Below, in pieces: positions 1 to 8,592 of a stretch of DNA of 64,000 nt; position 1 is the first letter of the stretch; every line of letters begins with the position of its first letter. This DNA comes from Sodalis sp. dw_96 (GTDB lineage: Bacteria; Pseudomonadota; Gammaproteobacteria; Enterobacterales; Enterobacteriaceae): positions 124,001-188,000 of the forward strand of contig NZ_JAAVUT010000010.1 of NCBI RefSeq assembly GCF_018449575.1, read 5' to 3'. Made by a program: the position numbers and the translations under genes. The notes beneath the pieces were generated by a model. The model was not told the DNA's origin. It was given only the letters and a program-made list of their open reading frames with translations, and did no database searches.

Positions 1-2
1 TT

Positions 3-545
3 TACCTGCCTCGCGCAGCGTGTCAGTGGGATGCTGCCGACGCGCCCCGGATTGCCGGCGTCAGCTCATTCGGTATCGGCGGCACCAACGCCCATGTGGT
101 GGTGGCTCAACCCCCGGCCTATGCGGCGGGCGATGCCGGCAAAGAACCTGTTCATCTTTTTCCCCTCAGTGCCCGCGGTCCCGGGACATTACGGCTCCTG
201 GCCGAAAATTTGCGTACATACCTGCTCGCCCACCCCCGATCGTCCGCCGATGATGTGGCCTACACCCTTCAGCGCGGCAGATATGCTCTTCCGGTGCGGC
301 GCATAGTCCTCGCCCGGGACGTGCCGGGGCTCCTTTGCGGATTAACGCAGGCGGGGGCGGTGATTGTGGCCAGTGACGGCCCCGTTGATGAAGCTTATCT
401 GGATATGGCCACCGCCTGGCAGCGGGGACGGGAGGCGGACTGGTCGCGTTTTTATACCGGCGAGCGGCGCCTTCGGCTGCCTCTTCCCACCTATCCGTTT
501 GACCGCGGCCGGCTTGGCGGCGACATGAACGGACCGGCTGTATAA
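3..545 (+). CDS. polyketide synthase C-terminus (KS end plus AT-docking-like linker), 5' truncated
   Basis: The reading frame is open from the window edge, so only the last ~180 residues are present. It begins in the C-terminal part of a ketosynthase: the segment GVSSFGIGGTNAHVVV (about residues 20-35) carries the KS active-site His of the GTNAHV motif. The next ~110 residues resemble a KS-to-AT linker (LSARGPGTLRLLAENLRTYL), and the protein then reaches the usual post-AT signature LPLPTYPFDR with no acyltransferase domain in between. That is the arrangement of AT-less (trans-AT) modules, or of a module split between proteins. It lies 32 bp upstream of the carrier-protein/aminotransferase gene on the same strand and is presumably cotranscribed with it. 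The upstream part of the cluster is outside the window, so module number and substrate cannot be judged. Confidence 0.85.
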   Translation, partial: YLPRAACQWDAADAPRIAGVSSFGIGGTNAHVVVAQPPAYAAGDAGKEPVHLFPLSARGPGTLRLLAENLRTYLLAHPRSSADDVAYTLQRGRYALPVRRIVLARDVPGLLCGLTQAGAVIVASDGPVDEAYLDMATAWQRGREADWSRFYTGERRLRLPLPTYPFDRGRLGGDMNGPAV

Positions 546-577
546 GCCTTTGAACGAGTTAAATATAAGGAGTCTCT

Positions 578-2530
578 ATGGAAAGCGTAATCTCCATTGA
601 ACGGGAACTGGTCAACCTCTTTGCCGCCGCGTTCGGCCTGACCAAAGATGAATTGGATACCGCCACGCCGCTGGTGGAAATGGGCGCGGATTCCCTGCTG
701 CTGTTCGACGTTGCCGACGCTGTGCGGCGGCGTTACGGCGTACGGCTGACGGTCAGGCAATTCTTCGCCGATATCCCCACCATCGGCCGGGTGGCCGAGT
801 ACATCTCCCGGGCCGGCGCCGTACCTGGGTGCGATAATGACGAAGCGGCTGTGGAAATGAATGCCGGGGCTGATGCGGAGCCACCCTCTGAATCCGGCGC
901 GTGCTCCCCTCATCTTGCAGCTTTACCCCCTGAAACAGGGTTACCTCCCGCAGATGATGCGGTAATACCATATAACGTCGGTATGCGCTCCATTGATGCT
1001 GCCGATTCGGCTGCCGGCACGGTGAGCTATTTCTCTCCCGAGGTGATTTTGCCGGTTCATGGGAGAGCTCATGCTCCAGGCACGATGTCATCGCCACAAA
1101 ATTTTTCCGCCGGTTCCGAGGCTACCGTGCCCTTCCGCTGGCTGTCGCGCACTCCGCCGCCGTCCGAGACCGCGGCCCGGCGGGACTATCTAGCGGGCTT
1201 TATTCCGCGCTATACCGGCAAAACTTCCCGATCCAGGCAGCACGCCGCCGCTGTTCGCCGCATCATGGCCGACAGCCGTTCAGGTATCGGGTTTAAACCC
1301 TCGGTCAAAGAGATGCTTTACCCCCTGGTGTGCGACACCTTCGGCGGCGCGGAGGTAGGGGATATCGACGGTAATGGCTATGTCGACATGACCATGGGTT
1401 TTGGCGCGCACCTGTTCGGCCATCAGCCGGATTTTATCATCAGCGCCCTGCAAGAACGCCTGACGCACTCCTTTGGATTGGGAACCCGCAGCGAAACGGC
1501 ACTCACCGTCGCTGGATTGATTACCGAACTCACCGGAATGGATCGGGTGGCCTTCGTCAACAGCGGCACCGAAGCCGTGATGAACGCCGTTCGCGCCGCC
1601 AGGGCTTATACCCGACGGGATCATCTGGTTATCTTTACCACCAGTTATCACGGCCATTGGGACGCTGTGCTGGCGACCCCTGGCGACTTTCCCTGCGCCT
1701 ATGGCGCGCACGCGCTCTCGGTGGGGATACCCCAGAATATGGTGGCCGATGTGTCGGTACTGGCGTTTGGCAGCGAAGCCGCGCTTGAATTTATTGAAAA
1801 ACACCGCCACCGCATCGCCGCGGTGATGGTGGAGCCGGTACCGACCCGCGACCCCAGGCTGGCATTGCCTGATTATCTGCGCCAGTTGAGAACGATAACG
1901 GCCAGTCACGGGATTGTGTTGATTTTCGATGAGATCGTGACGGGATTCCGGGTGCATCCCGCCGGTATTCAGGGGTTGTACGGCATCAAGGCGGATATCG
2001 TCACCTACGGCAAAACCATCGGCGGGGGCATGCCGCTCGGCGTCATTGCCGGCCGGGGTAATACCCTTGATGCCATTGACGGCGGCGTCTGGTCTTTTGG
2101 CGACGACAGCTACCCGGCGACGGAAGCGACCTTCTTCGGCGGCACCTATTTCCAGCATCCCCTCTCGATGGCGGCGGCCCAAGCCACCTTAACGGCGATC
2201 AAGGGGCAGGGCGTTGAATTGTCTCAGGCGCTGGCGAAAAAAACCGACGGGCTGGTGGCGCGGCTGAATCAGCTATTTCGTGAACGCCGTGTGCCAATAA
2301 CGGCGTGCTCATTCAGCTCATTTTTTCGTTTGATACATCGAGAGAACCTCGACCTGCTTTATTATAATCTTTTATTGCGAGGCATCTATATTTGGGAATG
2401 GCGCTGCTGGTTTCTCTCCGCCGCCCATGCGAACAGCCATCTGGATAGGGTGGTTAACGCCTTTCGCGCCAGTTTGGATGAACTGGCGGAATACCGGCTG
2501 TTGCCGAACATGACCGACCGGCAAGAGTGA
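578..2530 (+). CDS. acyl/peptidyl carrier protein fused to class III (GSAM-like) PLP aminotransferase
   Basis: This 650-residue protein starts at an ATG preceded by AAGGAG. Residues 1-80 are a carrier domain with the phosphopantetheine attachment motif GADSL (Ser39). A low-complexity linker follows (~85-200). Residues ~235-640 form a fold-type I aminotransferase of the glutamate-1-semialdehyde-aminomutase type: the NSGTEA phosphate-binding loop (~328), SYHGHWD (~356), DEIVTGF with the PLP-ring Asp (451) and the Schiff-base lysine in TYGKTIGGG (Lys479). In PKS/NRPS systems such domains transaminate a beta-keto thioester held on the carrier, installing a beta-amine. I infer the same here, placing an amine next to the last KS extension. 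No condensation or terminal thioesterase domain is present in this protein. A separate thioesterase gene lies on the opposite strand at 6072-6818. Confidence 0.88.
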   Translation: MESVISIERELVNLFAAAFGLTKDELDTATPLVEMGADSLLLFDVADAVRRRYGVRLTVRQFFADIPTIGRVAEYISRAGAVPGCDNDEAAVEMNAGADAEPPSESGACSPHLAALPPETGLPPADDAVIPYNVGMRSIDAADSAAGTVSYFSPEVILPVHGRAHAPGTMSSPQNFSAGSEATVPFRWLSRTPPPSETAARRDYLAGFIPRYTGKTSRSRQHAAAVRRIMADSRSGIGFKPSVKEMLYPLVCDTFGGAEVGDIDGNGYVDMTMGFGAHLFGHQPDFIISALQERLTHSFGLGTRSETALTVAGLITELTGMDRVAFVNSGTEAVMNAVRAARAYTRRDHLVIFTTSYHGHWDAVLATPGDFPCAYGAHALSVGIPQNMVADVSVLAFGSEAALEFIEKHRHRIAAVMVEPVPTRDPRLALPDYLRQLRTITASHGIVLIFDEIVTGFRVHPAGIQGLYGIKADIVTYGKTIGGGMPLGVIAGRGNTLDAIDGGVWSFGDDSYPATEATFFGGTYFQHPLSMAAAQATLTAIKGQGVELSQALAKKTDGLVARLNQLFRERRVPITACSFSSFFRLIHRENLDLLYYNLLLRGIYIWEWRCWFLSAAHANSHLDRVVNAFRASLDELAEYRLLPNMTDRQE

Positions 2531-2772
2531 TGCGCTCTTCTGCCTAAATAGATTTCTGACTAATAATGGAATGATATATATAATACACGGAGGTTTTATC
2601 TATTAATTAATTACTTATTTTGTTCGTTGAGTATTAAATAAATATTGCTTTGTGGACTTAATACCTTATTATTTCCTCATTTTTTCGCCGTATTGGAATA
2701 TGGCTGTATCCAACGCTGCCTGCAATATTCTTGCGAATGAAATTACTGTCTTTATTATATTAGGTGAATTTG

Positions 2773-4281
2773 ATGCAATCTTCCAGAAGGTGGCTGGTAC
2801 TGTCCATCGTTTCAGTCGCCTTGGTGCTTGTCACTGTGGACATGACGGTACTTTATATCGCGCTGCCGCAGCTGACTCACGATCTTGCCGCCACCGCGGC
2901 CGCCAAACTCTGGATAGTGAATATCTATCCGCTGATTGTTTCCGGCCTGCTGCTGGGCGCCGGTACGCTGGGGGACAGATTCGGTCACAAAAAACTCTTT
3001 ATGCTGGGTTTGGCGGTGTTTGGCCTGGCTTCATTGACGGCGGCCTATTCCGGCTCCCCAGAACGGCTTATCGCGGCCAGGGCGCTGTTGGGAGTGGGAG
3101 CGGCCATGATGATGCCCGCCACCCTGGCCATTATCAGACTGGCCTTTCCCCAAGAGAAGGAGCGGGCGATGGCTATTGGCATCTGGTCCGCGGTGGCATC
3201 CGGCGGGGCGGCGGCGGGTCCGCTGGTGGGCGGAGCGCTGTTGGAATATTTCTGGTGGGGTTCAGTCTTCCTGATCAATGTTCCTATTGTCGTGCTGGCG
3301 CTGCTCGTGGCAGGGTGGTGTGTTCCCGCCGACTCGGCCGATGGGAGCCGGCCATGGGATCTGCCGGGATCATTGCAGGTGACGATGGCCTTACTTTCCT
3401 TGGCATACGCCATTAAAGAATTTGCCAAAGCCGCGCCTTCATACGGTTATCTCCTGGTGGCGATGGGGGCGGGCATCGGGTTGCTGGTCATCTTCATCCG
3501 CCGGCAGCGGCGTAGCCGGCATCCGCTCATCGATTTCTCTATTTTTCGCACACCGCTGTTTACGGCCGCCATCATGGCGGCGATGATTTCATCCGCCTGT
3601 TTGATGGGCATCGATCTGGTCCTCAGTCAACGGCTGCAACTGGTGATGGGATTGACCCCGCTGCAAACGGGGCTCTTCTTCCTGCCGCTCTCTTTAGCGG
3701 CGATTATCGGCAGCCTGCTGGCCGGGTGGTTATTGCCCCGATTAACCGGGCCATGGCGATTTCTTATTGTGGCGCTGTTGCTCTATAGCCTCGGCGCGGC
3801 CGGATTTCTCTTCTGCTACGATGCGCCCATAGCGAGCCAGCTGGTATGCCTGCTGCTGTTGGGTGTGGCGGTAGGGGCTACCACTACCAGCGTGTCTAAT
3901 TTCATTATGCTGAACGCGCCTCCCGAGCGCGCCGGCATGGCGGCCTCACTGGAGGAAACATCTTATGAGCTGGGCGCGGCGATGGGGATCACGGTAATGG
4001 GCAGTATCATGTCGGCGGTCTACAGCGACTCGGTGGGGCCGTCCCATGGGGCGGATGTCCGCGACAGTCTGGATCTGGCGTTGATGGTGGCCGAAAGCCT
4101 GCCGCCGGACGCGGCGGCGGCAGTCAAATTGCTGGCCAGATCCGCCTTCGACCGGTCATTTTCAGCCGTCATGGGAACGGCGATGACCGTTTTGCTGGTG
4201 ACCGCCGTGCTGGTCTGGCTCAGTGCCCGCGGCCGGCATCCGGATAGGGCGGAAAGCCCTTATGACGTCGAAAGCCATTGA
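2773..4281 (+). CDS. MFS multidrug/metabolite exporter, DHA2 (EmrB/QacA, SmvA-like) family
   Basis: About 502 residues with roughly 14 hydrophobic segments, the usual DHA2 size. Family signatures are present: DMTVLYIALP in TM1 (motif D1-like), LGDRFGHKKLFMLG between TM2 and TM3 (MFS motif A), and a Gly/Ala-rich TM5 (motif C region). It resembles SmvA-type drug:H+ antiporters of the inner membrane. I chose the ATG at 2773 because AGGTGA lies five bases upstream; a GTG at 2764 is the alternative. It follows the PKS/aminotransferase genes after a 240-bp AT-rich gap, so it may have its own promoter. By position it is a candidate exporter or self-resistance pump for the cluster product, which is inference. 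The gene converges on the creatininase-like gene. Confidence 0.85.
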   Translation: MQSSRRWLVLSIVSVALVLVTVDMTVLYIALPQLTHDLAATAAAKLWIVNIYPLIVSGLLLGAGTLGDRFGHKKLFMLGLAVFGLASLTAAYSGSPERLIAARALLGVGAAMMMPATLAIIRLAFPQEKERAMAIGIWSAVASGGAAAGPLVGGALLEYFWWGSVFLINVPIVVLALLVAGWCVPADSADGSRPWDLPGSLQVTMALLSLAYAIKEFAKAAPSYGYLLVAMGAGIGLLVIFIRRQRRSRHPLIDFSIFRTPLFTAAIMAAMISSACLMGIDLVLSQRLQLVMGLTPLQTGLFFLPLSLAAIIGSLLAGWLLPRLTGPWRFLIVALLLYSLGAAGFLFCYDAPIASQLVCLLLLGVAVGATTTSVSNFIMLNAPPERAGMAASLEETSYELGAAMGITVMGSIMSAVYSDSVGPSHGADVRDSLDLALMVAESLPPDAAAAVKLLARSAFDRSFSAVMGTAMTVLLVTAVLVWLSARGRHPDRAESPYDVESH

Positions 4282-4319
4282 TTGGGGCCACTGAACCCGG
4301 TACAAGAACACTGAATACG

Positions 4320-5084
4320 CTATTCATCGTTTTGCCGATGTTCAAGCAGGGTCATCATTTGATCCATCACCAGATTAAAGAGCTGTTTGCCCAACGTCGC
4401 CGATGAACCGGTAGTCCGCGACAACACGCCCTGGGTGGACGCCGAGGCGCGATCAAGGGGGAGCCGGTAAATTCCCGCCATGGGGGGCGAGGGGTGATCC
4501 GGCCGTTCCGACCTGACCAGATCGGGATGCAAATACAGCATTAAACTGGTTTCAGTGATGCCCGCATGTTCGGCGTGCCAGCCGGGGAATTCAGGCAGAT
4601 TGGCCGCTATCCAAGCATCGGGCACCAGGCTCCACCAGCTGAATGCCGTCACCGCTCTATCGCCAAGGGCGCCGTTGCCGTTGAGTTCATCGATGGCCTC
4701 GAAAATAAAGGCCTCGTTTTCGTAATGTCCGTTGATAATCACCAGGCGTTTGAACGGCAGACGGCACAGGCCGGCAAGGGTGCGTTGCAGGTAACGGGTA
4801 AAGGTGGCGCCGTCGATATATATCGTGCCGGGAAACAGCAAACCGCCGCCGCTTTGTGGCAACGAGCGTGCGGAGAAGGGCTGTACCGGCAGATAAAAGC
4901 CATCGATCATCGCTGCCAGGCGGTGGGACAACGCCTCCGGAATAAGACTATCGACGTTTAACGGCAAATGCGGACCGTGCTGTTCAATCCCGCCGATAGG
5001 CCAGATCAGGGTCTTGCCCGCCACCGCCCGTTCGATCTCCGCACTGGTCAGTTCCGCCAATGCTTTAGCCGCCACGAATTCCAT
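4320..5084 (-). CDS. creatininase-family amidohydrolase
   Basis: This 254-residue protein is unusually close to genuine creatininase. From memory of Pseudomonas putida creatininase, the metal ligands Glu34, His36, Asp45, His120 and Glu122 fall at the same residue numbers here (GIEQHGPHLPLNVD and INGHYENEAF). The SGGG, FPGT and DGAT segments and the GWHAEHAGITETSLML block are also kept. Family members are binuclear Zn/Mn enzymes that open cyclic amides or cleave small amides. The start lies one base after the stop of the upstream DHOD-like gene, so the two are translationally coupled. Because it sits in a PKS-type locus rather than with creatinase or sarcosine genes, I infer a tailoring or lactam-forming/opening role rather than creatinine catabolism. 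The family assignment is firm; the substrate is unknown. Confidence 0.82.
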   Translation of the reverse strand: MEFVAAKALAELTSAEIERAVAGKTLIWPIGGIEQHGPHLPLNVDSLIPEALSHRLAAMIDGFYLPVQPFSARSLPQSGGGLLFPGTIYIDGATFTRYLQRTLAGLCRLPFKRLVIINGHYENEAFIFEAIDELNGNGALGDRAVTAFSWWSLVPDAWIAANLPEFPGWHAEHAGITETSLMLYLHPDLVRSERPDHPSPPMAGIYRLPLDRASASTQGVLSRTTGSSATLGKQLFNLVMDQMMTLLEHRQNDE

Positions 5085-5085
5085 A

Positions 5086-5970
5086 TCAAATATCCTCCTC
5101 TTGACCAGGGACTGCCGGCATGGCGCCCGTTATTGATCGGTATTCATCGATAATGCGTTTTAGCGTCTTGCCGCATTTGTAATGCAATGCGGTATAAACC
5201 TGGACGGCATTGGCGCCCGCGAGAAGATAGTCCAGCACATCGCCACCGTTTTGGACACCGCCGGAGCCGAGAATGGGTAATGTGATCCCCTTTTCCCGCA
5301 GACGGTATATCGCCGCCAGGACGAAAGGTTTAATACCCGCCCCGGAATAACCGCAAGGCCCACCCAAGGCGGGCTGTCGGGTGACCCGATCAAAAGCCAG
5401 GCCGGAAAGGGTATCGCTCAGGGTAATGGCCTGTGCACCGCCGGCGACGGCGGCCTCTACCCGATTCACTAATTCATCTCCCAGAGCAAGTTTTACCGAA
5501 AATGGCGCATCGGTATGGCGGCGGACGGCATCGGCGTAACGATAAACCCGATCGGGAGTATCTTCATCGGCGGTAATATCATGGGGACAGGAAATTCCCA
5601 GTTCCAGCGGAGCGTCGGTTACCGAGGCGATTTGCCCGGCCATTGCCGCCAGCGCCGCCGGGGTCTTGGCATGCACGGAAACGATAAGGGAAAGGTTTTC
5701 CTCGGCAAAGGCCTTCAGCATGAGCAGCCATTGATCCACTGGCCGTTTTGAATAGGTGGTGTTATTCAACATGCCGGAACCGATATGATAAATATTTTCA
5801 TCATGAGTATCGATGGGAGCGGGATACAGGGTTTTGGTGATTACCGCACCGGCGCCAATGTCGGCAAACTGCCGAATAAGCTTTTCACGATCCGTCAGCA
5901 GACCGGAACCCACGATAACAGGATTATTCAAGCGTAAATTCAGAAGAGATGTTGTTGTTAACTGATCCAA
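5086..5970 (-). CDS. dihydroorotate-dehydrogenase-like FMN oxidoreductase (atypical active site)
   Basis: A 294-residue single-domain TIM barrel with the DHOD/dihydropyrimidine-dehydrogenase layout: N-terminal NPVIVGSGLLTD, VITKTLYP, GISCPHD around residue 155, GAGIKPFVLAAIYRL, and the C-terminal FMN phosphate site ILGSGGVQNGGDVLDYLLAGANAVQVYTA. The class 1 DHOD motif N-x-S-C-P-N, whose Asn residues hold orotate and whose Cys is the base, reads G-I-S-C-P-H here. The cysteine is kept but both flanking Asn are lost, which argues against orotate as substrate. It is coupled to the creatininase-like gene downstream. A housekeeping pyrD would not sit in this locus, so I infer a desaturation or reduction step in the biosynthetic pathway. 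Confidence 0.8.
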   Translation of the reverse strand: MDQLTTTSLLNLRLNNPVIVGSGLLTDREKLIRQFADIGAGAVITKTLYPAPIDTHDENIYHIGSGMLNNTTYSKRPVDQWLLMLKAFAEENLSLIVSVHAKTPAALAAMAGQIASVTDAPLELGISCPHDITADEDTPDRVYRYADAVRRHTDAPFSVKLALGDELVNRVEAAVAGGAQAITLSDTLSGLAFDRVTRQPALGGPCGYSGAGIKPFVLAAIYRLREKGITLPILGSGGVQNGGDVLDYLLAGANAVQVYTALHYKCGKTLKRIIDEYRSITGAMPAVPGQEEDI

Positions 5971-6071
5971 GTTTTATTCGCTCCCTTAGGTGATGAAACT
6001 GTTTGATACAATAGCGTATTGGAAAATAGCGTTTAAAAATGAATGAGAACGAATGTGGATTTTCAATCCCT

Positions 6072-6818
6072 TCAGCGGTAAATTTTATTATTACCACATG
6101 AAACAAGATCAAGGATTTGGTTAAAAAAACAGGGGTCGGGGTTTTCAATAAAAAAATGGTCTCCCGGCACGGTGACCAGATGAAAAATGTCGGTCGTCAA
6201 CGCTTTCCATTGCTCCATGGAGGCTTGCGAAGCGATATTATCCCGTTGGCCGCGGAATCCGTAAATAGGAATGGGCAGTTTGTATAACTCCTCCGGCATC
6301 CAATTGAGACATAACTCAAAATCTGCCCGGATGATCGGCAGGAAGAGTGAAGCCAGTTCCGGGTGCTGTAAAATTCTCCGTGATGCGGGGTTAAACCTTG
6401 CCATAACCGCCAGAGTTTGCGCATCGCTTAATCCGTTCATGAGGGGAATAAGGGCGCGGTCTGCCGGGCAGGCCGCTGAACAAATCATCAGTGATGCCGG
6501 CTGCCGCCCGGGGACCAGGCACAGCTTCTGCGCCAGCCGAAAGGCAATCCAGCCACCCATACTCGTGCCGAGCAGAGCAAAACGGGTATTAAAAAAACCG
6601 GTCAGCTGGGACAGGATAAGATCGGTTAACTTTTCCATATCCACCATCGGCGGTCGGCCAATGTCTCTTCCCCGTCCCGGCAGCCCGGCCGGATGCAGCT
6701 TGACGCCGGGTAAAGCGCTTTGCCAGCGGCGATAAAAATCGGCGCTTGCGCCGGCATAAGGCAAACAGATGAGATTAAGCTTGGCCGGATCGGGCCGGTC
6801 CTTGAACATCATGTCCAC
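6072..6818 (-). CDS. type II thioesterase (GrsT/RifR-like)
   Basis: A 248-residue alpha/beta-hydrolase of the external thioesterase family found with PKS/NRPS systems. The start region reads LICLPYAGASADFYRRW, typical of the family. The nucleophile elbow is GTSMGGW (Ser86), the acid is likely Asp193 in GFRGQRDN, and the base is His221 in PGDHFF. Such enzymes hydrolyse stalled or mis-primed acyl groups from carrier proteins; some release the product. No integrated thioesterase is visible at the end of the carrier/aminotransferase protein, so this enzyme may handle release here. The start overlaps the end of the upstream DUF1062 gene by about 44 bases, with internal ATGs at 6812 and 6809 as alternatives. 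About 100 bp of AT-rich sequence separates it from the DHOD-like gene downstream. Confidence 0.88.
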   Translation of the reverse strand: MDMMFKDRPDPAKLNLICLPYAGASADFYRRWQSALPGVKLHPAGLPGRGRDIGRPPMVDMEKLTDLILSQLTGFFNTRFALLGTSMGGWIAFRLAQKLCLVPGRQPASLMICSAACPADRALIPLMNGLSDAQTLAVMARFNPASRRILQHPELASLFLPIIRADFELCLNWMPEELYKLPIPIYGFRGQRDNIASQASMEQWKALTTDIFHLVTVPGDHFFIENPDPCFFNQILDLVSCGNNKIYR

Positions 6819-7440
6819 CTCCTTGTTCCGGCAAGCAGCCGGTTTTCACGGCGGCAATCACTTCCCCCACATCCAGAGCAATCATCTGCAAGGGCTTGGC
6901 TTTGCGGTTAAGATCCCGGCTGGAAACTCCCGTTATCGTGCCGGCATCCACCAGGTTGACGATACGGCTGCGGGAGAGATTGAGCTTTTTCGCTAAAATC
7001 GCCACCAGACGTACCTGGATAGGGTATTGGAGCTGTATATCGACCTCGAGCCGCGGCGTGCCGGGAAAAGCGGTTATTTCATGGCCGTCCACATCAAAAT
7101 CCGGCGGCGGTCCCAGAACATTATTGGTGCGCATCAACGCATTGTAATCAAATGCCCGGCGGCATATCTCCTCCTGGTCGTTAGCCAGGAAACGTTCATA
7201 TAATGCTTGATCTATTCTGCTAATATTTACCCTGGAAACAATATCAATATTCCATGTATATTCACATATTTCGCATTTATAAATACTCCATATATCCAGG
7301 ACTTTTTTTTGCGCATTCACGCGAAACGTTCCACCGGGGAAAAAATGACGTTTTAAGGCACACCGCGGACAACGTCTGATGAGTGCCTGAAATCCAATAG
7401 GCCTGACCAGCCATTGGACACATCCATGTGTCGGAATCAA
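6775..7440 (-). CDS. DUF1062 family protein with zinc-ribbon-like cysteines
   Basis: About 221 residues matching the uncharacterised DUF1062 family as I remember it: a CPRC pair near residue 24, then the diagnostic block FRVNAQKKVLDIWSIYKCEICEYTWN, with CEIC forming the second Cys pair of a probable zinc ribbon. The C-terminal third (VRLVAILAKKLNLSRSRIVNLVDAGTITG) looks like a small S4-type RNA-binding segment. The start at 7440 is TTG with GAGGTG just upstream; no in-frame ATG fits better. It heads the minus-strand operon that continues into the thioesterase, DHOD-like and creatininase genes. The role is unknown. The position suggests a regulatory or accessory protein for the cluster, but DUF1062 genes also occur outside such clusters. 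Confidence 0.7.
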   Translation of the reverse strand: MIPTHGCVQWLVRPIGFQALIRRCPRCALKRHFFPGGTFRVNAQKKVLDIWSIYKCEICEYTWNIDIVSRVNISRIDQALYERFLANDQEEICRRAFDYNALMRTNNVLGPPPDFDVDGHEITAFPGTPRLEVDIQLQYPIQVRLVAILAKKLNLSRSRIVNLVDAGTITGVSSRDLNRKAKPLQMIALDVGEVIAAVKTGCLPEQGGGHDVQGPARSGQA

Positions 7441-7945
7441 CCCGCACCTCGAATATAAATAACATAAACAAATCGATATTACACAACCGAATTGGCAAAT
7501 ACAATAAATTTAATTTTTAAGGCGGCGGTATTCAGATTCAATATTCTATTTATAGATGCTTCGGTAACGGGTTAATCTATTAATCATAAAGCCGATAAAA
7601 TTAAAATAACGTTTATATTTATGTCGTTGTTCAATGACAATATATCATTAACAAAAATGACGATGGGATATTAACACTGCTGGAATTATGTCATTAATCT
7701 TCGGGAGAGCGCGCCAATGAGGTCGAAGCGGGCGTGGGTTTTTCACCCGTAAATGCCCCATGGCACGTTAGGTCCGCCAACACTGAATCTGAACCAAGCG
7801 TGTTAAAGGGAGACCGTGTTTGCTGAGGCCGGGTCGAAGCGGGCGTGGTTTTTCCGCCCGCCGGAGTAGCCGTCTTCCAAGTCAACAACTTTGACAGGGG
7901 CTCGCCCACCGCAGCCCAGGCCCGCTGCGCCCGGGCCAAACCACA
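7441..7945. other. gene-free interval between the biosynthetic locus and nifF
   Basis: About 505 bp with no supported gene. The part next to DUF1062 (7441-7680) is AT-rich and probably holds the promoter of the minus-strand biosynthetic operon. The part next to nifF (about 7715-7913) is GC-rich and made of two degenerate copies of the dispersed repeat that recurs at 22.1 kb and in the 39.4-39.9 kb array. Short frames here are repeat translations, not genes. Confidence 0.6.
7831..7899 (+). repeat. 69-bp direct repeat, left copy flanking the nif/rnf block
   Basis: This stretch is identical over 69 bases to 22109-22177, in the same orientation. It contains the hairpin-forming core CGGGCG...CGCCCG around a T-rich loop. 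The similarity continues more weakly to the left (TTAAAGGGAGA near 7803) and, after one mismatch, six more bases to the right. It lies 47 bp beyond the nifF stop codon. A more degenerate copy lies immediately to the left (about 7716-7790). Confidence 0.85.
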
Positions 7946-8476
7946 CTAATTTATCGCGGTCTTAAGCTGCTTTACCCAGCTCTCGACCCGCTCGGCGCTC
8001 AGATCCGACTGATTATCCTGATCCAATGCCAACCCGACAAAAACATCCTCTTCCAGCGCGGCGGACGCGGTAAAAACATACCCGTCACGCGGCCATTCAC
8101 CGATAACCGTCGCGCCGGCATCCGCCACGATATCGTACAGTTCACCCATGGCGCTGACAAAATTATCCGGATACGCCTCCTGATCCCCCAGGCCGAACAG
8201 CGCCACGGTTTTACCGCTTAAATCCGCCTGCGCCAGCGTATCGGCAAACTCCGCCCATGACTCGCTCTGGCACTCCGCCTCCAGACCGGGCAATTGCCCT
8301 TCGCCCAAGGTCGGCGTCCCCAGAATAAGCACCTCATAAGCCAGTAAATCATCAATGGTCGCCCGGTTGATATTAACCGGTTCCGCCGCCTCGCCGTCAA
8401 AATGCTGGTGAATCAGCTTGGCAATCTTGCGGGTTTTACCGGTGTCGGTGCCAAAAAAAATGCCGATTTTAGCCAT
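7946..8476 (-). CDS. nifF: nitrogenase-specific flavodoxin NifF
   Basis: A 176-residue long-chain flavodoxin nearly collinear with Klebsiella NifF. It has the FMN phosphate loop GTDTGKTRKIAK (residues ~8-19), the LGTPTLGEGQLPGLE stretch and ALFGLGDQEAYPDNFVSAMGEL around the isoalloxazine site. NifF carries electrons from a reductase (NifJ or, here, probably Rnf) to the nitrogenase Fe protein. I place the start at 8476 (MAKIGIFFG, preceded by GGAG) rather than the upstream ATG at 8488. It is the last gene of the rnf operon, 116 bp downstream of rnfH, with a truncated ERIC element in the gap and no visible promoter of its own. The linkage to rnf suggests that the Rnf complex supplies reductant to nitrogenase through this protein or a partner ferredoxin. 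Confidence 0.95.
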   Translation of the reverse strand: MAKIGIFFGTDTGKTRKIAKLIHQHFDGEAAEPVNINRATIDDLLAYEVLILGTPTLGEGQLPGLEAECQSESWAEFADTLAQADLSGKTVALFGLGDQEAYPDNFVSAMGELYDIVADAGATVIGEWPRDGYVFTASAALEEDVFVGLALDQDNQSDLSAERVESWVKQLKTAIN

Positions 8477-8492
8477 AATACGCTCCATAATA

Positions 8493-8557
8493 GGTTACTA
8501 AGCTCCCGAGATTCTCGAGCTTGCCGCTTTGCCGCAACTCGAAATCTATTGGGTATA
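8493..8557 (-). repeat. truncated ERIC element
   Basis: The 3' half of this stretch (CTCGAAATCTATTGGGTATA) is the same as the end of the full ERIC element at 23256-23382. The central part is shortened around the AAGCTC segment and the left arm is missing. It lies between rnfH and nifF inside the operon. Confidence 0.65.
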
Positions 8558-8592
8558 AAAAAATAAAAAATCCGTTGTCGGTTCAGACGGCG

